From Rhyzopertha dominica (Eukaryota; Arthropoda; Insecta; Coleoptera; Bostrichidae): DNA of 64,000 nt. Both the position numbers and the translations under genes were made by a program. Below, piece by piece: positions 21,501-30,249 of this stretch. Location: assembly GCA_025024175.1 (NCBI GenBank), contig QCXZ01000003.1, forward strand, positions 15,520,392 to 15,584,391, written 5' to 3'. Each line of letters begins with the position of its first letter. Positions within the stretch are counted from its first letter, which is position 1. Under the pieces are notes generated by a model. The model saw only the letters and a program-made list of their open reading frames with translations, made no database searches and had not been told where the DNA came from.

Positions 21501-24500
21501 TGTCAGATAAATGTTAATTTTGTGGTTCTTTAAATAAATTTTATGTTTTACTATAAATTTGAGAAAGTGTCCGGTTTTTTTGCACGGTTAGATTTTTATA
21601 TGCATTGAAACGTGATACCATAACTTTTTATATACTGAAACAATCCCAACGATATTTATTGGAAATGTCAACAAGAAAATGAGGATCAAACAGCAAAACA
21701 CCCCGTGTCAATTGGTAACTTCATTCACGAGTTATCGACGTTCAAAAAAAATTTCACTCGGTGTCCGGTTTTTTTTGCACGCTACTGTACATATTCCTAG
21801 GTTTATTTTTACTAATTGTGGTATGATTCCAATTTTTGTAATAATTTAATGAAACTTTATGGATTTAAATAATAATTGACGATAAACAACGCATAGGTAC
21901 TTATTTCTAAATGAACAATAATTTTCATTAGTTACATGGCATTATATTTTGTTTCCTTATTCCATAGCCTTCTGAATATAAACGGAAAATCCGATTAAAT
22001 TAGTAAAAAAATTTGAATGATTCCAAAATTACTAAAAATAAAGCTAACAATGTATACATTTTTTAATCAGAAAAAATATTCTTTTCAACCATAGCAAAGC
22101 CAGCTATGGTTTCCATTTAAATAATGCAAGTTTGTGTTATCTCTCAAAAATGTGACCTAAAAAATTTCTGAGTATGCCACTGGATTCAAAATAAAAATNT
22201 CTATAAAAAAAGCCTTTNCACTTCTTTTGTATCTACATACCCAAGCAAGATATTGAGAGCTGAAGAAATGTTACATTATTCAAAAGTTAGCTACAGCATT
22301 AAAACAAAAGACGATATAAAAATGGCCATGGTACAGCTCAACTTACAACAACAAAGTATACAGTGATGTCAAACCGCAACTCTCTAACATTAATAGTTAC
22401 TGAAATACCCTACAATGGGCCTGTTGCCCACTTTTTTATTGCAGAATATGAATCTACATAAAAAAAATACACCTCTGTTTTTTTTTATTTTTCGCAAAGC
22501 GCTTAATTAATGCTTAAAAAAATATTGTTTATGTTTAAAGTTTGAATCCCTGACGTCACCGTTCTCTGGCGCGCATAGTGCGGTGTAACTGTGTGATGTT
22601 GCCACACCATTTTCTGATCCTGCATTCCTGTCGGCCGAGATGAGGTTTCTGAAACCGAAGTCGCAGTAGCGTTGACATTTTATTCCAAACTCGCAACCGT
22701 AATTATGAATTATAAAAACCTACACGCGAATGGATGTGTTAAACGCGATTCGTTTATGTCGTTTTCACTGTAAATATTAAAACGTAAAATATATTAAATT
22801 AAAATATTAACTTGTAGCGGATATATCGCAAACAGAATTCATTTTATGGTGGCCGCAGGATAAGTCCATATTTAAAATGTTATTAAAACTGGAACAACTA
22901 TTTATTAGGTAGGTAAACTCGTTTAAACCTGAGTTACAGCGTGTATAGCTGCCATTACATCATTTTATTCAACTCGCAACCTTTAAATAGCAAAATCGCC
23001 TAATTTGCGTAAAATCGAACCATCTGGCCACACGAGTTTCCATTCTTCTAAAATTTGTCAATCATGTGTAAATCAATTATTGCTAAATTGTCCGAAGATC
23101 CCTTTACATAATCTTGCTCCATAATTGCACAGTCTATGTTTGAACAACAACGTACCAAGTAAATAAAAACAAAACTTTAACGCGTCCTCCGTTCTCAAAC
23201 CAAAACGTAAATAAAGGTACAAAGGCACAGAACCACAGAAATACGCGTGTTAAACAGCGACAAAGGTGTCAAGCATGCAACAGGGCATCCGGCGCATCGG
23301 CACAATAGCGGAGTGCGTCTCCAGGAACGGTGACGTATCACGAAATATTTCAATTTGGCGGAAAACCTTTAAAGGTTGTAATAACGATTTACTGTCAAGG
23401 GCAACAACCCCATTACGACACTCTGTATATGAAGCTAGCATATAAATTACTGGTTGTTAGAATTAGCGGGCTTACACTGTATTAGCTAAAGCTGAAGCAG
23501 TTGTTATGTACAATTTACAAAATGGTCATTACCAAGGAAGGTAAAATGAGTGTAGCACCTCTAAAAAGTTAGCAAAGCAAAAGGTGGTAAATTATAATAC
23601 CTGAAGATTCAAACAAAAGTTACCTCATGCTTTGAAACAAGCAACACTATCAGCCATAGTTCTATGCAATGTTATCCTTAGCTGTTATATTATGTAATGT
23701 AAGCTAACCAAATATCAAACAGCTTTTTTGAGGCTTTTAAGTATAAAATGAGAATCTAGTTTAGAAAAATCATAGTCAGTCAATCAGTCATATATATATA
23801 ATGCAATAAAAGCACAACTAAACGTACCCCGATCTTATAAGTGCAATTGCAGTCCCATGAGTTATAGGAAACGGTCGCCAAGTACTACAAAATAAAAACA
23901 AAGCATTAAAACAATAAACTTGTAACATTAGCCAGAATGTATTACTGATTATACCTTATCTTTCAATATATGGACACAAAGTAAGTGAAAGTATAAATAA
24001 ACTGTAGATGACAAATCCAACAAACTGCAATTGCAGGTGTTTTATAAATGTGGACCAGTCATTTATTTAGAATTTATATTACTTGATAAGCATACACATA
24101 GTGGGTCATTAGATTAAACATAGTTTCTATTTTTGAAAAGATATTAAAGTGCAATAGATTTGAAAGAGAACAAGTATATAGTGTAGGAGCATATTAAAAT
24201 TTATTTGCAATTATACGAGGGTGTTCCATCTACAAGTAATATATTATGTATAGTACAATATATAGTATGTAACAGCACAGCCTGTACATATTTCAATTTT
24301 TATGTATTCCTTAAAACTCAAGGTAACTGTTTCTATTTATCTTGCAGTTTGTCAATACTTTTTTTAATTACCTGCATACACTAGAAATATTTCTAAACAT
24401 CACATTCTACAGAATAGCTACAAAACATTGATATATAAAAATATTTGTGTTATATCAAAGTGGTTAATTTGAAGGTTCTAAATGTGTAATTTAATTTAAA

Positions 24501-27500
24501 TGATATTGTTTGTTGGCAACGTGGTTCGAAGTAGTAGATCGAATGTACTAATATACATATATACGTAATCTAAAAGTGTAATCATGCAATCAGTGACCTG
24601 AAATGTGAGATGCCATGGCGTTTGTAGTATTTTCTATTTCATATCAACCAAAGAATAAAAGAGATATAACAAATTAACATTTGTGCAATGATTAGTTCAG
24701 ACCGAGCTTCAGACCAAAACGGGGTAATTACTTTACGACCTTAAAATTTTAATTATTTTCAATTTCAATGGCATACAGAAAAATAAAATCAAATAGGCAA
24801 GCTTTACTAACTGGTTCTGATAAAGAGTTTCTAATAACAAAACATTCATGCTAGCCCGCTGATTATTTTTACCACACATCACATAAAACAATTGCGTTGT
24901 TGTGCTAGACATTCTCTGGTTAGCTGACGAAAATGGCATTGATCAAATGTGCTGTTGGTTAATAATTCCCAGTTTTCGACTTTACGATTAAATGGGTGGG
25001 AAGATTAAAATAAGTTTGAAATACACTCCTCCAATATATCCACCTATGTTTAAAATTGGATTTTAAAATCTTTTAAATGTATAAATTACTCTCTGTCCAA
25101 GCACTTACTTGGTGAAAACAAACCTAGGGTAAGATACTATTACAGTCTTTTAAAGTAGTAAAAAGGCAAAAGCGAGAGCCAAAGGCAAATCCCATCTACC
25201 TGTTTAATAGAGGAATGGTTTATTGCTTTTTTATAGTCTAATTTTAACCGCTAGTAATGTCATACTCTTCTACTACACTACACCAAATGTCAAGCAACAG
25301 ATAAAGTCAAAAGATGCCACTACTGATCATGATATAATGTTAATTATACTGCAAACATCCTAACAATATAGTAAAAGATGGCACTGAGGTTTGTACAATC
25401 ATCATCTAAATTAATTGCATTTCAGAATCCATCAGAATAAAATTGCAGAATTAACACATAAAGTTAAACTTCTATCTAGAAGAAGATGGTTAGTAATAAG
25501 ATTTTTATATTGGAATAGAATAGATGTTGCAAAATTTTTTTTTAATAACACATTTTTATTAACTCACTTTCATTTCTGTTTGTTCGCATGTTAAGTACAA
25601 ATCTTATAATCGATTTTAAACTAACTTTCTGATGTGCTAGAGACTTAAAACTTTAAATATAGCTCAGATCTGCATGACAATGCAATATTAACTCAATTTT
25701 TTGTCTGTCTGATATCTACTTTTAAATAGCCCTAATAATTAAAACAACTAATTTATACAGCGAATTTTAGTATTATGGTAACGGACATGGTGCATTTCAA
25801 ACGTTAATTTTCATCCAATCACTGAAGTTAGGCAACATCGGATGTGGTCAGTACTTGGATAGGTGACCACTTGGGAACACCATGTGTAGTTGAGACCATT
25901 TTTTTATATACAGCAAAGTCTTGTTATTGACAAGCAGGTGTAAAAGTTTTAAATTTCAAATATAATCAGGTAAAAAGACACTGAAATAAACCTTGAATTT
26001 ACCACATTATCCAAAATCTCATCAAGATATTTAAAATCAATTGCAAAATTTCACATATAATACTAACAAGCAGAAAATAATTATTATTGAAATATAAAAA
26101 TTTTTTTAAATTGGACTAAAAATATAGAATAATTTCTCCTAACCCCATTCAGATTCTACTAAAAATTGTGACTAAGAATTTTTCAAGAGTTGGAAAAAAT
26201 CTGTGCCCCAAATTTTTCGTTTTAAACCCTACAAGTATTTTCACATATATTAAAAAATCATAAATTTTCGCTGCAATCTGTATGGGGCTGAGAGAATTTA
26301 TTTTATATTTTTTAGTCCAATTTAAAAACATGGTAAATTAAAAATTGTTTTTGTGCACTGATAAGCCTTTGGTGATATTTCAAAAACTAAGTTCAAATGA
26401 ATCACTTTTTTGAAACTGTAGAGACTTCTATTCATTAACTAATATGTTGAATGGTTTGTATCGGACATTTTTAATCAGCAGCTTGCACCTATTTCTACAT
26501 TTTTCAGCTACTTCCTCATAAAGTTTGATGCATAAACATACAGATCAACAACGTGAGTAAAATATATACCCTTGTATGCTGTATATTTAACAGTATTTTT
26601 CAAGATAATAATATGTAGTTTTAGAGTAATACACCATTCATTAAAATAAGCTGTATTGCACCAAACAATGGAGATAAACTAATAATGCAGACAAACTAAA
26701 TATTTCCACATATAACATTAAAACGGGTAAACTAAGATAAAATAAATATCATTCGATAACTGACATATTTAAATTCAACCTAAACTGTTACATATCATCC
26801 ACTGGAAATTATAAAAAATATACTTACCCGGTAGTCCTTACTTCATGAGTAATACGTCTAAAATCAGCAATTCCCTGCTTGCTGAAAAGTGCCCTGTGAA
26901 CAGAAGATTTAATATTAGTAATAATAATTATGATACTATATAATTTATTTACAGAAGACAGCAAGCAATTAAGTAATATATAAAAACTACAAAGAAAAAC
27001 ACAAACTGTTATTAACTCTTAAACAGTATTGTCTATAATTTTAACACCAATGAGTTGTGAAGTCATACTCAAAAATAAGAAAGGTGTGCTATTTAAATAT
27101 TATGAAAAAATATTATATATAAAAATATCAATAGCAAAATATCATGGTTGTTGAAGAACAAACATTTGTATAAAAATTAGTAAAGAATCAGAAAAAAATT
27201 GTTATTTATTAGCAAAAATTAACAAGTGAAACATAAAAAGTACATATTGAAAACCTATTTGGGAAGATCCAAAATACAAAACAAACTGTTACATTAAATG
27301 TCCAGTGATACTAGTCCAAACTGAATGTAAAAGATAAAAATAATATTTAAAACAGCAAACAAATTGGCTTTTTGTATAGAATACAAGTATAGCTGGTGCC
27401 TGTTATTAATTTGTAGTTGTTTTTGTGTTTTCTACACTTAATAATCAGCTGCTGTCTTAGCTTACATCTTTAGAATTCTAAAAGTACTAGCTTTCAGCTC

Positions 27501-29330
27501 TCTCGATTCATTTGTTTTCTGCAATCTTTCACGAAGAAGTGGTTCATACACTTATTTGCCAATTATTTTTTTAAAAATAAATTCCGTCTAGCTAATTTGC
27601 TTTATCATAAGAATGATATACTACTACTGATATACATATATGCATTTACTGAACACAAATGCAGAATTCTGTAAAACAGCCATAAGTCAGGGATGCATTC
27701 TGCTGCAGCAATATTTTTTCACTGGTGTATGATTGTCGTCCTGTTTAGATTAATTTCTCAAAGAAATAACTTGTATAGCTATATGTCCACCTATCTTGTT
27801 TTGGAAGGCAATTGTTCTTTGTGAATTTTCAGATTTTCATTAACGAAAGATTAGAAAGGCGAATAACTTATTGCACTGAAGTAGAAAAAAGTCGTGGTTT
27901 CTTATACATAATATTCAAAAACTTCATTTACATACAACCTAAATGATTTGAATTTAATGTCAGTATAAACAAAGGCACAAGCAATTTCGCTTGCTGAATT
28001 TTGGTTATCGAAACACTGATATGCATGTCTTCCACATTTTATGAAGCAAAGATGCTTAAAAAATATTTACATAGGAACTACAACTTAATTACTCAAACAT
28101 ATGTTTAAGTATTTCGCAACATACTACGCCTTTGCCAGGGGTCAGTTTTGGCATCAAAAATAGCTCAATGCTTCCACTGGAGAATGTACTCTTAAACTGC
28201 ACACAATATATATTGAAATAAAATGAGGAGTATATTTAAAAAGCTGTTATATTAATAACATTAGAAGGGATTCACGATTCATTTCTTTGGTTACCTGAGA
28301 TTATCAGTTCATGACATTGTGGCAAAATACACTATTTCTGAAGAGTCTACAAAAAGTTTATGTATGTCGGCAAGAAAAATTCACTCAAGGACTCCAGCAA
28401 TAATTGAAAGGGCTCAAGGCCTTATTTCTGTGGAAGCAGGGATATCTTTGTGGAAATTAAAATCATATTAAATGTAAGTCAAACAACAGTGCATCGAATT
28501 GCCGAAAAGGTCTTGAGGAGCAATTCCTATATGATCAAGGCTTGATACATGCTTTCCAAGGCTATTAGGAATAGGCGAGTTAAAAGATGCAATTTCTTGT
28601 TGTCGTAATTCACATTTAACATAATACGTAATACGCAACTGATACATAACGTACGTAACTGATACATAAACCTCATTTTTATGTATGGTTATTGTGAACA
28701 CATTCCTATTCCTAAATATGCATGAGATGAAATTGGATTACGTACGTATAACTCGTATGTATTACGTATTATGTCAATTCTAATTCAAAGCTACTTACAC
28801 ATTATCAGGAATAGGAATAGCTTCGAGTTCACTAGCAGGTGGTTCAGTTGGATCATAAAGCACTAATGGGGATTGTGCTCTGTTTCTAGCTGTTCGTGGA
28901 GCATTACTAGTTGATCGTGCAGTATTATTAGCTAACTGTGCTGCATTATTAGCTGATCGTGCAGAATTACTAACTGCTGGCACAGCAGCAGCAGCTGTTG
29001 ACGTNGCATTATTGCTCTCTCTTGCTTGAAGACTTGCTTTAATGCTGTCTATTTCTGCTTTTAACAGTCGAAGTCTCTTTTCTGCTTTAGTCAGTCTTTG
29101 TTTCAGTAAATTCACCTCGTCAGTTTCCCTAAAATGTGAAACATCCCAATCACACTACAGTTTAAAATTAATTTAATAATAAGTACGAACCTATCTCCTT
29201 GTTCCATTTCTCTAATATAATCTTCGACGTTTATAATGCTATAAGTATCTTCCCGTTCTGTACACCTTAAAATAGTTAAAATTGAGGTATGATTGAGGTT
29301 AAGTTTGTTTGTGTTAGTCTTGGAACGCAT
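9460..29330 (-). CDS. rnh1: Ribonuclease H1-like protein, eight exons, complete
   Basis: RNase H1 cuts the RNA strand of RNA:DNA hybrids (R-loops, primers). I assembled eight exons (140, 330, 66, 57, 177, 92, 176 and 90 bp) with GT-AG introns whose phases agree throughout, giving 375 residues and a stop. The RNase H fold covers about 226-372: D232 (YADGSCENNG), E273 (NNTAEIQ), D297 (KTDSQF), H352 (NGHVGVTGNEEAD) and D362, the full catalytic set. A basic loop, WMPRWKVNNW, corresponds to the family's substrate handle. Residues 48-85 look like a coiled coil, 86-137 is Ala/Asn/Ser/Arg-rich, and 157-198 matches nothing I know. The usual N-terminal hybrid-binding domain was not found. Introns total almost 19 kb and are full of transposons; introns 1 and 6 are only 62 and 54 bp. 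An ATTAAA signal lies at 9305-9310. The C-terminal half is certain; exons 1-4 rest on open frame, splice sites and phase. Confidence 0.88.
9550..10720. other. Part of RNase H1 intron 7, no feature recognised
   Basis: AT-rich intron sequence with no coding similarity or repeat boundary that I can support. Confidence 0.6.
10721..10830. repeat. 110-bp hairpin (two ~50-bp inverted arms)
   Basis: Begins atgcagaaggatgggtca and ends with its inverse, tgacccatccttctgcat. Imperfect pairing continues inward over about 50 bp per arm. The right arm alone recurs at 8157-8191 in repeat B copy 1. It looks like a tiny foldback element; a hairpin RNA is possible but unproven. Confidence 0.65.
10771..11576 (+). 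repeat. Segmental repeat B, copy 2
   Basis: Direct repeat of 8137-8933 with small indels. An open frame of 95 codons (11138-11425) runs through it but is broken in copy 1 and matches nothing I recognise. It lies inside intron 7 of the RNase H1 gene, whereas copy 1 lies beyond the gene's stop codon. Confidence 0.9.
10939..12274 (+). mobile_element. DDE transposon remnant with ~52-bp terminal inverted repeats
   Basis: The left end (ggtgtctataaaaaattgta onward, through cttgtgatttctaaacacct) matches the reverse complement of the right end (12220-12272) over about 52 bp. A transposase C-terminal remnant lies near the right end, in plus orientation. The element is about 1.3 kb, within the range of small mariner-superfamily transposons. 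The target duplication is not clear. Confidence 0.6.
11822..12055 (+). pseudogene. DDE transposase C-terminal fragment
   Basis: The plus strand reads QKDGVSPHKT, resembling the QQDGAPPH block around the second catalytic Asp of mariner-superfamily transposases. In the same frame EFYVWSFLKDYVCGIVPNTRE follows, resembling the block DFFLWGxLKxxVY near the third catalytic residue. A second frame reads RSTDLIPLNF, resembling RSPDLTPLDF. The linker between the Asp and this block is too short, so a deletion or frameshift is present. Confidence 0.6.
12561..12736 (-). CDS. rnh1: RNase H1-like gene, exon 7 (third catalytic Asp)
   Basis: Acceptor ttttctag, donor gtaagg. It encodes KLKIKTDSQFVINC (catalytic Asp), the basic loop WMPRWKVNNWRT and the helix VDLERLDSVLR, ending at the VSW strand in phase 0. 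Confidence 0.95.
12791..12882 (-). CDS. rnh1: RNase H1-like gene, exon 6 (catalytic Glu)
   Basis: Encodes NVSKPVIGRATNNTAEIQAC and the following helix. The GRxTNNxAEI block is diagnostic of RNase H1 and carries the catalytic Glu. A 54-bp intron separates it from exon 7. Confidence 0.93.
13127..14150. mobile_element. Inverted-repeat element of ~1 kb
   Basis: The arm at 13127-13170 (catagacaaattaacctcac, then a gagacg.tttgat block) recurs inverted at 14108-14150. Similarity is strong for about 43 bp and then fades. Nothing coding is recognised inside; the 13397-13594 open frame has no known similarity. No clear target duplication. Confidence 0.45.
14150..16540 (+). pseudogene. Jockey-like non-LTR retrotransposon remnant, split by a foldback element
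   Basis: The 5' part (about 14200-14610) shows reverse-transcriptase landmarks: GPDGINTQTVKDVF, then MYGNFPSYWKTSIIAPV, then INTLPIYEKILELL. After the insertion at 14615-15673 the frame resumes as FLNINKSKFMWIGSK, IKYLDIVLDTQLKFN and LLLYKSIILPHINYCSSILF, the C-terminal part of the RT and its thumb. The segment with the catalytic YADD box is missing. The 3' end carries an aataaa and an (att)n tail near 16500-16530, as in several non-LTR clades. It lies antisense to the RNase H1 gene in intron 5. Confidence 0.75.
14615..15673. mobile_element. Foldback element family R, copy 1
   Basis: Two arms of about 500 bp are imperfect inverted copies of each other: gcaaccctctagcattaata near 15610 pairs with tattaatgctagagggttgc near 14650, and tgtatacattttttaatcag pairs with the 14980-15000 segment. 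The right end reads gggacaccctgta; the left end has lost about 25 bp. There is no open frame. It is inserted in the non-LTR element, and related copies are at 19722 and 30250. Confidence 0.75.
16570..17460 (+). pseudogene. Gypsy-type LTR retrotransposon remnant
   Basis: At 17120-17300 the plus strand reads GDYVWLKNRKIWETTVI, then SSYLVKEQNNKIVRRNSIFIRP. This matches the C-terminal tail of Gypsy integrase polyproteins (binding tail ending in RRNR/S-x-x-x-I-x-P). Just upstream, 16750-17000 in changing frames resembles a Gag capsid (LLNFIGKELICI and FESHFVPKEI). The adjacency of Gag-like and integrase-tail sequence implies a large internal deletion. Confidence 0.55.
17852..18028. repeat. Near-perfect palindrome with 83-bp arms and 11-nt loop
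   Basis: The arm 17852-17934 is repeated inverted at 17946-18028 with only about two mismatches; the loop is tttcagagcta. One strand of the right arm is open and reads EADTDMSVETSSSNNQRGNQ. Transcribed, this would form a long double-stranded stem inside intron 5 of the RNase H1 gene. Confidence 0.9.
18029..18380 (+). pseudogene. Non-LTR retrotransposon 3' fragment
   Basis: The plus strand reads LRVLGFMLHSFNDFPLRTVR followed by SLYSSLVCSIREYGFPIWS, the conserved thumb region at the end of jockey-clade reverse transcriptases (LKTLYxSLVRSxLEYxSxIWSP). It begins exactly where the 83-bp-arm palindrome ends and decays by about 18380. Confidence 0.7.
18670..18846 (-). CDS. rnh1: RNase H1-like gene, exon 5 (first catalytic Asp)
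   Basis: Acceptor atttcag, donor gtaagat. It encodes a linker with a basic KRAR patch and then WIIVYADGSCENNGRPYAKA, the first strand and glycine-rich turn of RNase H with the metal-binding Asp. Confidence 0.93.
18847..19721. other. Part of RNase H1 intron 4, no feature recognised
   Basis: AT-rich. It contains a short inverted repeat near 18960-19030 (gtttccaaccttt / aaaggttcgaaac) and nothing else I can support. Confidence 0.5.
20440..20945 (-). pseudogene. Tc1-like transposase half, left arm
   Basis: The minus strand reads FLWSHESKFNLVFSGG (first catalytic Asp replaced by His), then the VRLPDGKCFDH block, NANQYSFILEEVMLPHATEK, and PAQSPDLNPIELLWEDLG with the catalytic Glu. The QQDNDPKH-type block with the second catalytic Asp is absent between HATEK and PAQSPD, and the N-terminal DNA-binding region is missing. 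Inactive. Confidence 0.85.
20955..21470 (+). pseudogene. Tc1-like transposase half, right arm
   Basis: The mirror copy of the left arm: ILWSDVSKFKLVSSDGIWYV (first catalytic Asp kept), RRPVGKRFEHRY, IKHGGGNVMI, NANQYRNILEFMLPHATKK, then PAQSPDLNPTEHLWKSL. It shows the same deletion junction between HAT(E/K)K and the PAQSPD block, so both arms lack the second catalytic Asp. Confidence 0.85.
22426..23827. other. Part of RNase H1 intron 4, no feature recognised
   Basis: A GC-richer patch lies at about 22550-22690 (with cggcgcgc-like words) and another at 23170-23420. Open frames there have no known similarity. The rest is AT-rich. Confidence 0.5.
23828..23884 (-). CDS. rnh1: RNase H1-like gene, exon 4
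   Basis: A 57-bp exon with acceptor ttttgtag and donor gtacgt. It reads TWRPFPITHGTAIALIRS in the phase demanded by both neighbours. Short exons like this can be alternatively spliced; its length is a multiple of three, so skipping would keep the frame. Confidence 0.6.
23885..25777. other. Part of RNase H1 intron 3, no feature recognised
   Basis: AT-rich intron sequence without a supported gene or repeat. Confidence 0.5.
25778..25897 (+). rRNA. 5S rRNA-like sequence (diverged copy or pseudogene)
   Basis: About 120 nt align by eye with animal 5S rRNA from near its 5' end to its 3' end. The internal promoter region reads ccaatcactgaagttaggca, then atcggatgtggtcagtactt, then ggataggtgaccacttggga and acaccatgtgtagttgagac. 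The first third is most diverged. A run of seven T (25899-25905) follows at once, as in RNA polymerase III terminators. Single copy, antisense to the host gene within intron 3. Several changes fall in normally fixed positions, so a pseudogene or a 5S-derived SINE head is more likely than a working gene. Confidence 0.7.
25906..26827. other. Part of RNase H1 intron 3, with a loose inverted repeat
   Basis: aaatttttttaaattggact (26097 onward) pairs with agtccaatttaaaaaca (26314 onward), giving a small hairpin-like element of about 235 bp. Nothing else is recognised. Confidence 0.45.
26828..26893 (-). CDS. rnh1: RNase H1-like gene, exon 3
   Basis: A 66-bp exon with acceptor ttcacag and donor gtaagta. 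Only one frame is open; it reads ALFSKQGIADFRRITHEVRT and its phase fits exons 2 and 4. Confidence 0.65.
26894..28798. other. RNase H1 intron 2, no feature recognised
   Basis: AT-rich; a cluster of tacgtaat/acgtac words lies at 28620-28770. No supported gene. Confidence 0.5.
28799..29128 (-). CDS. rnh1: RNase H1-like gene, exon 2 (coiled coil and Ala-rich linker)
   Basis: Encodes residues 48-156 between a tttag acceptor and a gtaagt donor. Leucines and charged residues in NLLKQRLTKAEKRLRLLK suggest a coiled coil. An imperfect Ala/Asn/Ser/Thr repeat follows, then an acidic, proline-rich tail ending IPIPDN. One ambiguous base affects one residue. Confidence 0.7.
29191..29330 (-). CDS. rnh1: RNase H1-like gene, exon 1 (start codon)
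   Basis: Encodes residues 1-46 plus two bases of R47. The ATG at 29328-29330 is the first methionine of the open frame. The donor gttcgt is weak but is followed only 62 bp on by a good acceptor in matching phase. The sequence is lysine/asparagine-rich at first, then acidic (INVEDYIREMEQGD). No mitochondrial targeting domain is obvious. A transposon insertion starts 14 bp upstream. Confidence 0.65.
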
Positions 29331-29344
29331 GAACGCAGCGCGAA

Positions 29345-30068
29345 CAGTGTTGTTCCTGGTAGCATTTTTCTGTGTACTAGCTTGGCAATACGTTGGGTAC
29401 TAAATTCATTGTTTGAGTACTAAATCTCTTTCTCGATAGATGCCGTTGAAAATTTTGGGAATATGGCAATTATAAATTAAATGCATTAAAGTAAAAAAGA
29501 CATTAATTTTCTAAAGGCAAAAACAAGTTTTTAAAGTAAAAAACATATAATGCGTCTGTTATATTCATATTATGTAATTTGAAGTTAAAACTAGAAGACT
29601 TATCTCGATTTGAAGAAACAACCTTTTTAGTAAGAAATCTACACAAATAAGAAAATTAACATTTCACACTTATTTTATACTAATTATTATTACCTGTCCA
29701 TATAATACAGTTGTTGAAAACGGTTATCATTGATTTTGTTATGTCCTTAAGATTAATCATTGTTTAAGAATATTCTTAAACAATGGATTAACGGTTTGTA
29801 ATATGCTTGTATGTTTGCAGTACGGTACGGTTTACGGTTACGGTCTGACACGCTTATTTACGCTCACAAAGGGGGCGGCACTCTTTACTACCAATCATTA
29901 AATTTAAAAAGTTACTAATTTTATTTTAAAAATACTAAAATATTATTATTATGTGAATGTTTTTGGAAATTGAGTTTGAGTACTAAACACGGTTGAGGAG
30001 TACTAGTGTACTAAACGCAAATTAAAAGTACTAAATCTAGTACTAAAGTACTAGATTGAACAACACTG
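29345..30068. mobile_element. hAT-type MITE directly upstream of the RNase H1 start codon
   Basis: The ends are cagtgttgttc and gaacaacactg, an 11-bp perfect inverted repeat of hAT type. The octamer agcgcgaa flanks both sides (29337-29344 and 30069-30076), the 8-bp target duplication expected of hAT. The 724-bp interior has no transposase. Near both ends it is rich in agtactaaat/gtactaga words. The insertion lies 14 bp upstream of the ATG, inside the presumed 5' UTR or core promoter of the RNase H1-like gene. Confidence 0.88.
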
Positions 30069-30249
30069 AGCGCGAATCGCGAATGCGAACATGCGAACCA
30101 ATGCGAACCAACGCGAACAATGTAGATGTGGACCAGAGTTGCCAGTTTTTGTGAAGAGGTAAGAGGTGGCCGCCAAATTTGCCCGTAGAAGTCGGCCGCG
30201 TGAACTTGGCAAACACATCGAAGGCACTGAGTTTAAATATATACAGTCT

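Larger units (their letters stand above)
20109..21787. mobile_element. Palindromic Tc1-like transposon with IR/DR ends and TA target duplication
   Basis: The ends are cagtagcgtg and cacgctactg, flanked by TA (20107-20108 and 21788-21789). Each terminal inverted repeat is about 225 bp and holds two direct copies of a gtgcaaaaaaaaccggacac motif (at 20115 and 20311 on the left; inverted near 21569 and 21761 on the right). This IR/DR layout is known from Sleeping Beauty-type Tc1 elements. The whole 1,679-bp element is a diverged palindrome centred on ttcgaaccggttcgaa at 20943-20958. Each arm encodes the same part of a Tc1 transposase. Confidence 0.85.
19722..22425. mobile_element. Foldback element family R, copy 2, split by a Tc1-like element
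   Basis: The left end tacaggatgtcccattttct starts a copy of the same family as 14615-15673. Its left arm runs to 20106 and its right arm from 21790 to about 22425. The break falls inside aagaaaatgtata / catattcctaggttta, which is continuous as gtatacattgttaggttta in copy 1, so the target can be reconstructed from within the window. Confidence 0.75.

Noticed and set aside
23250..23441. 63-codon minus-strand open frame as an extra RNase H1 exon
   Set aside because: The intron between exons 3/4 and 5 already joins in phase without it, and its sequence fits no part of the family.
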